A stretch of DNA of 16,401 nt from assembly GCA_035605975.1 (NCBI GenBank), contig DATNGG010000076.1, positions 1 through 16,401 on the forward strand. The letters are read 5' to 3'. Source of the DNA: CAIKMD01 sp035605975. GTDB taxonomy: Bacteria; Pseudomonadota; Alphaproteobacteria; ATCC43930; CGMCC-115725. The translations under genes were made by a program, and so were the position numbers. Numbering within the stretch: the stretch's first letter is position 1; each line of letters begins with the position of its first letter. Positions 6,958 through 12,967 of the stretch are shown piece after piece. The notes beneath the pieces were generated by a model. That model saw only the letters and a list, made by a program, of their open reading frames with translations, was not told the DNA's origin and made no database searches.

Positions 6958-7581
6958 ATGGCAACGACACCATCGGGCAGCGACAGGCCGGCGCGTGGCC
7001 GCGGCGGCGACCGTCCGCAACGCGGGCGCGGCGAGGGCGACCGCGGCGGGCGCGACCGCGCCGGGCGCGAGGAAGGCGAGTTCATCGAAAAGCTCGTCGG
7101 CATCAACCGTGTCGCCAAGGTGGTGAAGGGCGGACGGCGCTTCGGCTTCGCCGCGATTGTCATTGTCGGCGACGGCAAAGGCCGCGCGGGCTACGGCTCG
7201 GGCAAGGCGCGCGAGGTCCCGGAAGCCATCCGCAAGGCAACCGAGCAGGCGCGCCGCGGCATGATCCGCGTGCCCTTGCGCGAAGGCCGCACCCTGCATC
7301 ACGACGTGTTCGGCCATTACGGCGCCGGGCGGGTGGTGGTGCGCGCGGCGCAGCAGGGCACGGGTATCATCGCCGGCGGGCCGATGCGCGCGATTTTCGA
7401 AGCGCTCGGCGTCCAGGACGTGGTGGCGAAGTCGGTCGGCACGTCCAACCCGCACAACATGATCAAGGCGACCTTCGAAGCGCTCGAGCGCTCGGTCAGC
7501 CCGCGCGCGGTGGCGGCACGCCGCGGTAAAAAGGTGAGCGACATTTTGCCGCGCCGCGACGGCCAGGAAGCGCGCGAGTAG
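6958..7581 (+). CDS. rpsE: 30S ribosomal protein S5 with RG-rich N-terminal extension
   Basis: S5 lies at the mRNA entry channel and contributes to decoding fidelity and helicase activity. The core begins near residue 41 (FIEKLVGINRVAKVVKGGRRFGF, then AIVIVGDGKGRAGYGSGKAREVPEA) and includes GTGIIAGGPMRAIFEALGV and VGTSNPHNMIKATFEAL. The 207-residue length exceeds the E. coli protein (167) because of about 38 N-terminal residues rich in Arg, Gly and Asp (PARGRGGDRPQRGRGEGDRG). That extension is probably disordered and RNA-binding. Similar extensions occur in other alphaproteobacterial S5 proteins. GAAAGGG lies upstream of the ATG, 11 bases after rplR. Confidence 0.97.
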   Translation: MATTPSGSDRPARGRGGDRPQRGRGEGDRGGRDRAGREEGEFIEKLVGINRVAKVVKGGRRFGFAAIVIVGDGKGRAGYGSGKAREVPEAIRKATEQARRGMIRVPLREGRTLHHDVFGHYGAGRVVVRAAQQGTGIIAGGPMRAIFEALGVQDVVAKSVGTSNPHNMIKATFEALERSVSPRAVAARRGKKVSDILPRRDGQEARE

Positions 7582-7590
7582 GAGCAGGAT

Positions 7591-7914
7591 ATGGCTGAGG
7601 AGAAAGCCGAGCCAAAGAAAAGGCCGGCCCGCGCGTCCAAGGCGGCGGCGGACGGCGCCGCGCCGAAGAAGGCGGCGGCAAAGCCGAAGGCGGCGACTCC
7701 GGCGCCCGCCTCGGCGGGGCGGCCGAAGCCCGAAAAGGCTTTGAAGATCACGCAGATCGGCAGCCCGATCGGGCGCCAGGATTATCAGCGCGCGACCCTC
7801 AAAGGGCTGGGGCTCGATAAGCTGCACCGCTCGCGCATCCTCGAGGATACGCCCGCCGTGCGCGGCATGATCGCGCGCGTCCAGCATTTGGTGCGGGTGG
7901 AATCGGCCTCGTAA
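7591..7914 (+). CDS. rpmD: 50S ribosomal protein L30 with long Ala/Lys/Pro-rich N-terminal extension
   Basis: L30 is a small, non-universal large-subunit protein of about 60 residues. Here the recognisable core starts near residue 49 (KALKITQIGSPIGRQDYQRA, then LKGLGLDKLHRSRILEDTPA and VRGMIARVQHLVRV). It is preceded by about 47 residues dominated by Ala, Lys and Pro (MAEEKAEPKKRPARASKAAA onward) that resemble a histone H1-like or disordered tail. GGAG at 7581-7584 sits 6 bases before the ATG at 7591, so the extended start is well supported. The only near-core alternative is a TTG at 7741 with a poorly spaced AAAAGG. The core is confident; the function of the tail is unknown. Confidence 0.93.
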   Translation: MAEEKAEPKKRPARASKAAADGAAPKKAAAKPKAATPAPASAGRPKPEKALKITQIGSPIGRQDYQRATLKGLGLDKLHRSRILEDTPAVRGMIARVQHLVRVESAS

Positions 7915-7942
7915 GGGGCCTAAGCTTGGCAGTGGATCGACC

Positions 7943-8428
7943 ATGAAGCTCAACGAGATTTCGGACAATCAGGGCGCCCATTACCGCGCCAAGCGCCGCG
8001 GCCGGGGCATCGGCTCGGGCAAGGGCAAGACCAGCGCGCGCGGCGGCAAGGGCCAGACCGCGCGCACCGGCGTTGCCTTGAACGGCTTCGAGGGCGGGCA
8101 GACGCCGCTGCATCGCCGCCTGCCGAAGCGCGGGTTCAACAACACCGATTTCCAGCGCGATTTCACGATCGTCAATCTCGGGCGGCTGCAAGTGGCGCTC
8201 GATGCGGGCCGCCTCAAGGCGGACGCGACGGTCAATGGCGAGGCGCTGGTCGCGGCCGGCGTGTTGCGCCGCGTGCGCGACGGCGTGCGCCTCCTCGCCA
8301 AGGGCGAATTGAAGACGCCGCTGACGCTCGAAGTCGCGGGAGCGTCGAAAGCCGCCGTCGAGGCCGTGGAAAAGCTCGGGGGAAAGGTGATCGTGGCGGC
8401 CGCCAAGCCGGCCGCCGCCGCTTCATGA
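7943..8428 (+). CDS. rplO: 50S ribosomal protein L15
   Basis: L15 is a late-assembly protein with a long basic N-terminal arm reaching into 23S rRNA. The 161-residue product shows this arm clearly (RAKRRGRGIGSGKGKTSARG, GGKGQTARTG, FEGGQTPLHRRLPKRGFNN). A globular C-terminal half follows with VNLGRLQVALDAGRL and VAGASKAAVEAVEKLGGKVI, and the protein ends in an alanine-rich tail. The start MKLNEISDN fits the family. The 28-base gap before it is the longest between rplD and adk and holds only a weak GGA Shine-Dalgarno at 7934-7936. The secY start follows after 11 bases. Confidence 0.97.
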   Translation: MKLNEISDNQGAHYRAKRRGRGIGSGKGKTSARGGKGQTARTGVALNGFEGGQTPLHRRLPKRGFNNTDFQRDFTIVNLGRLQVALDAGRLKADATVNGEALVAAGVLRRVRDGVRLLAKGELKTPLTLEVAGASKAAVEAVEKLGGKVIVAAAKPAAAAS

Positions 8429-8439
8429 GGACACCCTAA

Positions 8440-9780
8440 ATGGCGTCAGCCGCCGAACAGCTCGCGGCCAGCATCAACCTCTCGGCTTTCGCCAAGGCGA
8501 CCGAGCTCAAGAACCGCATCTGGTTCACCCTCGGCGCGTTGGTGATCTACCGTCTCGGCACTTACATCCCCTTGCCCGGCATCGATCCGCAGGTGCTGCA
8601 GGAGATTTTCGCGCGCAATTCGGGCGGCATTCTCGGCATGGTCGACATGTTCTCGGGCGGCGCGCTCGGGCGCATGACGATCTTCGCCCTCAACATCATG
8701 CCCTACATCTCGGCCTCGATCATCGTGCAGCTGCTGACCGCGGTCTCGCCGCAGCTCGAAGCCTTGAAGAAAGAGGGCGAGGCCGGGCGCAAGAAGCTCA
8801 ACCAATATACGCGCTACGGCACGGTGTTCCTCGCCGCGCTCCAGGCCTATGGCATCGCCGTCGGCATCGAGGGGCTGCGCGGGCCTTCGGGGCTCGCCGT
8901 CACCAATCCGGGGCTGTTCTTCCGGCTCACCTCGATGATCACCCTCACCGGCGGCACGGTGTTCCTGATGTGGCTCGGCGAGCAGATCACCGCGCGCGGC
9001 GTCGGCAACGGCATCTCGCTGATCATCTTCGCCGGCATCGTCGCGCGCATGCCGCCGGCGATGGCGGGGCTGCTCGAATTGAGCCGCACCGGCGCGATCT
9101 CGGCCTTCTTCCTCATCTCCTTCGTGATCGGCGCGATCGCGGTCATCACCTTCATCGTCTTCATGGAGCGCGCGCAGCGCCGCATCCTGGTGCAGTATCC
9201 CAAACGCCAAGTGGGCAACAAGATGTTCGGCGGCGAGGCCTCGCATCTGCCCTTGAAGCTCAACACCTCGGGCGTCATCCCGCCGATCTTTGCTTCCTCG
9301 CTCCTGCTGCTGCCCGCGACCTTGGCAGGGTTCAGCGCCGGCTCGACCGGCACCTTGGCGCAGGTCGCCGCCTGGCTCGGCCATGGCCAGCCGATCTATA
9401 TCGCGCTTTACGCGGCGCTGATCATCTTCTTTACCTTCTTTTACACGGCGATCGTGTTCAACCCGGTCGAGACCGCCGACAATCTCAAGAAATACGGCGG
9501 CTTCGTCCCCGGTATTCGGCCGGGCAAGAACACCGCGGATTATCTCGACTATGTGCTGACGCGGCTGACGGTGATCGGCGCGCTCTATCTCGCGGCGGTG
9601 TGCGTGCTGCCTGAATGGCTGATTTCCGAATATTCGCTGCCGTTCTATTTCGGCGGCACCAGCATCATGATCGTCGTCAGCGTCACCATGGACACGGTGG
9701 CGCAGATCCATTCGCATTTGCTCGCCCATCAATATGAAGGCCTCATCAAGAAATCCAAATTGCGGGGGAGACGCGGTTGA
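8440..9780 (+). CDS. secY: Sec translocon channel subunit SecY
   Basis: SecY forms the protein-conducting channel in the inner membrane with SecE and SecG, used by SecA for export and by ribosomes for membrane insertion. The 446-residue product has ten hydrophobic segments. Recognisable elements are the plug and TM2 region (MVDMFSGGALGRMTIFALNI, residues 67-86, and MPYISASIIVQLL), RGVGNGISLIIFAGI (residues 186-200), the cytosolic RAQRRILVQYPKRQVG loop, and GGFVPGIRPGKNTADYLDYV. Arg360 in that last stretch corresponds to the SecA- and ribosome-interacting arginine (Arg357 in E. coli). The tail is basic (KKSKLRGRRG). The start has GAGGA at 8427-8431 with good spacing. The stop overlaps the adk TTG as TTGA. 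Confidence 0.98.
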   Translation: MASAAEQLAASINLSAFAKATELKNRIWFTLGALVIYRLGTYIPLPGIDPQVLQEIFARNSGGILGMVDMFSGGALGRMTIFALNIMPYISASIIVQLLTAVSPQLEALKKEGEAGRKKLNQYTRYGTVFLAALQAYGIAVGIEGLRGPSGLAVTNPGLFFRLTSMITLTGGTVFLMWLGEQITARGVGNGISLIIFAGIVARMPPAMAGLLELSRTGAISAFFLISFVIGAIAVITFIVFMERAQRRILVQYPKRQVGNKMFGGEASHLPLKLNTSGVIPPIFASSLLLLPATLAGFSAGSTGTLAQVAAWLGHGQPIYIALYAALIIFFTFFYTAIVFNPVETADNLKKYGGFVPGIRPGKNTADYLDYVLTRLTVIGALYLAAVCVLPEWLISEYSLPFYFGGTSIMIVVSVTMDTVAQIHSHLLAHQYEGLIKKSKLRGRRG

Positions 9781-10430
9781 ATATTCTTCTGCTCGGCCCT
9801 CCCGGGGCCGGGAAGGGGACCCAGGCCAAGCGCCTCGAAGAGCGCTATGGCATGATCCAGCTGTCGACCGGCGACATGCTGCGGGCCGAACGCGCCTCGG
9901 GCAGCGCGCTGGGCCGCCAGGTCCAGGCGATCATGGATGCCGGCAAGCTGGTCTCGGACGACATCATGATCGCGCTGATCGCCAGCCGCATCGCCGGGCT
10001 CAAGGGCAAGGGCTTCATCCTCGACGGGTTTCCGCGCACCGTTCCCCAGGCCCAGGCGCTCGACGACATGCTGGAGAAGAACGGGATCGCGCTCGACCGG
10101 GTGATCGAGCTGACTGTCGATGAGGACGCGCTGATTGACCGGATTTCCGGCCGTTTCAGCTGCAAAAGCTGCGGCGCCTCCTACCACGACCGCTATCACC
10201 AGCCGAAGCAGCCCGGCCGGTGCGACATTTGCGGCAGCACCGATTTCGTCCGGCGGCCCGACGACACCGCCGAGACGGTCAAGGCCCGGCTCGAGGCCTA
10301 CCGCGATCAGACGGCCCCGATTCTCCCTTACTATCGCGCCAAGGGGCTGCTGCGCTCGATCGACGGCATGGCCGAAATCGATGCGGTTGCCCAGCAGATT
10401 GAAACCATTCTCAAAAGCCCCCGAGGTTGA
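9777..10430 (+). CDS. adk: Adenylate kinase, long form with Cys4 zinc-type LID
   Basis: Adenylate kinase catalyses ATP + AMP to 2 ADP in the cytosol. The 217-residue product has the P-loop GPPGAGKGT (residues 7-15), the AMP-binding LSTGDMLR (29-36) and DGFPRT (83-88) motifs. The long LID carries four cysteines as C129-x2-C132 and C149-x2-C152, expected to bind zinc or another metal. E. coli Adk lacks these cysteines, while many Gram-positive and some alphaproteobacterial enzymes have them. Translation starts at TTG (9777): GGAG at 9767-9770 is 6 bases away, NILLLGPPG matches the family start, and the codon overlaps the secY stop. Placement between secY and rpsM is common in bacteria, including Alphaproteobacteria. 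Confidence 0.97.
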   Translation: MNILLLGPPGAGKGTQAKRLEERYGMIQLSTGDMLRAERASGSALGRQVQAIMDAGKLVSDDIMIALIASRIAGLKGKGFILDGFPRTVPQAQALDDMLEKNGIALDRVIELTVDEDALIDRISGRFSCKSCGASYHDRYHQPKQPGRCDICGSTDFVRRPDDTAETVKARLEAYRDQTAPILPYYRAKGLLRSIDGMAEIDAVAQQIETILKSPRG

Positions 10431-10456
10431 CTTTCGTGCAGAGATTCCGATATAAG
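10427..10456 (+). promoter_or_regulatory. Candidate sigma70-type promoter for rpsM-rpsK-rpoA-rplQ
   Basis: TTGACT at 10427-10432 and TATAAG at 10451-10456 are separated by 18 bases, close to the housekeeping consensus. Transcription would start near 10463, giving a leader of about 60 bases before rpsM. The adk stop codon TGA (10428-10430) forms part of the -35 box. It is in the largest intergenic gap of the cluster and stands out as A+T-rich in a G+C-rich background. The match is by eye; no start-site data support it. Confidence 0.6.
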
Positions 10457-10477
10457 GCCCCTTCGGCCAACCGGGGC
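10457..10477 (+). promoter_or_regulatory. Possible hairpin in the rpsM leader
   Basis: GCCCC at 10457-10461 can pair with GGGGC at 10473-10477 around an 11-base loop. A competing hairpin pairs GGCC at 10456-10459 with GGCC at 10465-10468. The element begins at the predicted transcription start of the alpha operon, so only part of it may be transcribed. In E. coli an alpha-operon leader structure is bound by S4, but rpsD is not in this cluster. There is no evidence that this short element binds a protein. It may be incidental in G+C-rich sequence. Confidence 0.25.
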
Positions 10478-10525
10478 GTCTGGTCACCGTCCGAAACCGA
10501 CAATTCGAACTGAGGAGAAGCGCAG

Positions 10526-10903
<378 letters not shown>

Positions 10904-10948
10904 TAAATGTCCGCCCAGCACGTTTCTTAAGACGAGGTCAGGAAGACA

Positions 10949-11353
10949 ATGGCGACGACGACCAAGCCCGGTGCAGCCACGCGCGTCCGCCGCCGCGAGC
11001 GCAAAAACATCACCGCGGGCGTGGCGCATGTGAACGCCACGTTCAACAACACGATGATCACCATCACCGATGCGCAAGGCAACACCATCGCCTGGTCATC
11101 TTCGGGCACGATGGGGTTCAAGGGCTCGCGCAAGTCGACGCCCTATGCCGCGCAGGTCGCCGCCGAGGACGCGGGACGCAAGGCGATGGAGCATGGCATG
11201 CGCACGCTCGAGATCGAGGTCAAGGGACCCGGCTCGGGCCGCGAATCGGCGCTCCGCGCGCTGCAGACGGTCGGCTTCACGGTTTCGTCGATCCGCGACG
11301 TGACCACGATCCCGCACAATGGCTGCCGGCCGCCGAAGCGTCGCCGCGTTTAG
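10949..11353 (+). CDS. rpsK: 30S ribosomal protein S11
   Basis: S11 lies on the platform near the E site and the anti-Shine-Dalgarno region. The 134-residue product contains KNITAGVAHVNATFNNTMIT, the TDAQGNTIAWSSSGTMGFKG block, TPYAAQVAAEDAGRKAMEHG and VKGPGSGRESALRALQTVGF. It ends with the near-invariant HNGCRPPKRRRV. The start ATG follows AGGA in the 45-base gap after rpsM. In many bacteria rpsD follows rpsK; here rpoA follows directly, as in other Alphaproteobacteria. Confidence 0.98.
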   Translation: MATTTKPGAATRVRRRERKNITAGVAHVNATFNNTMITITDAQGNTIAWSSSGTMGFKGSRKSTPYAAQVAAEDAGRKAMEHGMRTLEIEVKGPGSGRESALRALQTVGFTVSSIRDVTTIPHNGCRPPKRRRV

Positions 11354-11369
11354 TCGCAATTCGTTTTCC

Positions 11370-11398
11370 GCGCGATCGCGCCTGCGCCCGCCGCGGGC
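11370..11398 (+). promoter_or_regulatory. G+C-rich inverted repeats in the rpsK-rpoA gap
   Basis: The 83 bases between rpsK and rpoA hold no ORF. They contain a perfect 12-base palindrome, GCGCGATCGCGC (11370-11381), and a short hairpin with arms GCCCG (11386-11390) and CGGGC (11394-11398) around a 3-base loop. No T-run follows, so this is not a standard intrinsic terminator. It could slow polymerase, stabilise a processed mRNA end, or tune rpoA relative to rpsK, or it may be chance in G+C-rich DNA. No promoter stood out in this gap. Confidence 0.3.
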
Positions 11399-11436
11399 TG
11401 CGCGCGCCGCAAGTCTAAAGACGTGAGGATCGGCTC

Positions 11437-12459
11437 GTGACGCAAATCCAGAAGAATTGGCAAGAATTGAAGAAGCCGGGGCAGCTGGTTGTCCAGCCCG
11501 GCGACGACCCGGCGCGGGTCGCGACCGCGGTCGCGGAACCGCTGGAGCGCGGCTTCGGCCTGACGCTCGGCAACGCGCTGCGGCGGGTGCTGCTCTCCTC
11601 GCTCCAGGGCGCGGCCATCACCTCGGTACAGATCGAGGGTGTGCTGCATGAATTCTCGTCGCTGCCCGGCGTGCTCGAGGACATCACCGACATCGTCCTC
11701 AACGTCAAGGGGATCGCGCTCCGTCTGCATGGCGAGGGGCCGAAGCGGATGCGGCTTCGCGCCAACGGCCCGGGCGAGGTGCGCGCCAGCATGATCGAGG
11801 TGCCGCACGACATCGAGATCATGAATCCCGATCATCTCATCTGCACGCTCGACAAGGGCGCCAAGGTGACGATGGAATTCGCCGTCGATACCGGCAAGGG
11901 CTATCGCCCGGCGACCGACAATCGCCCCGAGGACGCGCCGATCGGCCTCATTCCGGTCGACGCGCTGTTCAGCCCGGTGCGCCGCGTCAGCTACAAGGTC
12001 GACAATACCCGCGTCGGCCAACGCACCGACTACGACAAGCTGTCGATGACGGTCGAAACCAACGGCGCGGTGACGCCCGAGGACGCGGTCGCGCTCGCCG
12101 CGCGCATCCTCCAGGATCAGCTCCAGCTCTTCATCAATTTCGAGGAGCCGCGCGCCGCGTCCGAGGAAGAGCGCCCCTCCGAGCTGCCCTTCAACAAGAA
12201 CCTCTTGCGCAAGGTCGACGAGCTCGAGCTCTCGGTACGCTCGGCCAATTGCCTCAAGAACGACAACATCGTCTATATCGGCGATCTCGTGCAGAAGACC
12301 GAATCCGAGATGCTGCGGACGCCGAATTTCGGCCGCAAATCGCTGAACGAGATCAAGGAAGTGCTGGCGCAGATGGGTCTCTATCTCGGCATGGAGATCC
12401 CGAACTGGCCGCCCGAGAACATCGAGGAGCTGGTGAAGCGCCTCGAAGAACCCTATTGA
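11437..12459 (+). CDS. rpoA: DNA-directed RNA polymerase alpha subunit
   Basis: Alpha dimerises to nucleate RNA polymerase assembly, and its C-terminal domain contacts UP elements and activators. The 340-residue product has the N-terminal domain signature (PLERGFGLTLGNALRRVLLS, residues 35-54, and the SSLPGVLEDITDIVLNVKGI region). An acidic linker follows near residues 236-250. The C-terminal domain covers about residues 260-330 (LSVRSANCLKNDNIVYIGDL, TPNFGRKSLNEIKEVL). Arg268 corresponds to the DNA-binding Arg265 of E. coli. Translation starts at GTG (11437) with AGGA at 11426-11429 and 7 bases of spacing. The rplQ start follows after 10 bases. Confidence 0.98.
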   Translation: MTQIQKNWQELKKPGQLVVQPGDDPARVATAVAEPLERGFGLTLGNALRRVLLSSLQGAAITSVQIEGVLHEFSSLPGVLEDITDIVLNVKGIALRLHGEGPKRMRLRANGPGEVRASMIEVPHDIEIMNPDHLICTLDKGAKVTMEFAVDTGKGYRPATDNRPEDAPIGLIPVDALFSPVRRVSYKVDNTRVGQRTDYDKLSMTVETNGAVTPEDAVALAARILQDQLQLFINFEEPRAASEEERPSELPFNKNLLRKVDELELSVRSANCLKNDNIVYIGDLVQKTESEMLRTPNFGRKSLNEIKEVLAQMGLYLGMEIPNWPPENIEELVKRLEEPY

Positions 12460-12469
12460 GAGCGCGTCC

Positions 12470-12904
12470 ATGCGTCATCGTTTAAGAGGCCGCAGCTTCA
12501 GCCGCACCTCGGCTCATCGCAAGGCCATGTTCGACAATCTCTGCCACGCGCTCTTGAAGCACGAGCAGATCACCACCACCCTGCCGAAGGCGAAGGATCT
12601 GCGCCCGGTGGTCGAGCGGCTCATCACCCTCGGCAAGCATGGCGGGCTCGCCGCGCGGCGGCGGCTGATCGCGACCTTGCAGGACGAGAAGATCGCCAAC
12701 AAGGTCATGACCATCCTCGCCGAGCGCTATGCGAAGCGCGCCGGCGGCTATTGCCGCATCTACAAGGCGGGGTTCCGTCATGGCGATGCCGCGGCGATGG
12801 CGGTGATCGAGCTGGTCGACCGCGATCTCGAGGCCAAGGGTCAGGATTCGGGTCCCGTCCAGACCGACGAGGACGAGGAAGAGGCAGAAGCGGCGGCGTC
12901 CTGA
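12470..12904 (+). CDS. rplQ: 50S ribosomal protein L17 with acidic C-terminal tail
   Basis: L17 is a large-subunit protein near the tunnel exit and the last gene of the alpha operon. The 144-residue product carries the family core (MRHRLRGRSFSRTSAHRKAM, LLKHEQITTTLPKAKDLRPV, ERLITLGKHGGLAARRRLIA, and RIYKAGFRHGDAAAMAVIEL). It is longer than the 127-residue E. coli protein because of an acidic C-terminal tail (SGPVQTDEDEEEAEAAAS), which I recall as common in alphaproteobacterial L17. A strong intrinsic terminator begins about 30 bases after the stop. Confidence 0.97.
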   Translation: MRHRLRGRSFSRTSAHRKAMFDNLCHALLKHEQITTTLPKAKDLRPVVERLITLGKHGGLAARRRLIATLQDEKIANKVMTILAERYAKRAGGYCRIYKAGFRHGDAAAMAVIELVDRDLEAKGQDSGPVQTDEDEEEAEAAAS

Positions 12905-12934
12905 GCCGCTTTCCCATTCGGACGACGAATGCCG

Positions 12935-12967
12935 GCTGACGCGGGTTCCCGCGTCAGCTTTCTTTTT
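12935..12967 (+). terminator. Intrinsic terminator closing the ribosomal cluster
   Basis: The left arm GCTGACGCGGG (12935-12945) pairs with the right arm CCCGCGTCAGC (12948-12958). This gives at least 10 G+C-rich base pairs with a minimal loop, followed directly by TTTCTTTTT (12959-12967). This is a textbook Rho-independent terminator for plus-strand transcription. No T-run follows on the minus strand, so it should act in one direction. Its right arm contains the stop codon of the convergent transporter gene (12954-12956). Confidence 0.92.

Noticed and set aside
8446..9732. 428-codon open frame on the minus strand across secY
   Set aside because: It mirrors secY codon by codon, its product is low-complexity Asp/Arg/His/Gly-rich with no recognisable domain, and SecY itself is unmistakable. 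This is a G+C-rich antisense shadow.
11350..12471. 373-codon minus-strand open frame across rpoA
   Set aside because: The composition is Asp/Arg/His/Leu-rich with no known motif, and rpoA is clear on the other strand.
12916..12930. Small hairpin ATTCG/CGAAT as a terminator for the minus-strand operon
   Set aside because: The stem is only five base pairs, A+T-containing, and not followed by a T-run on the minus strand.
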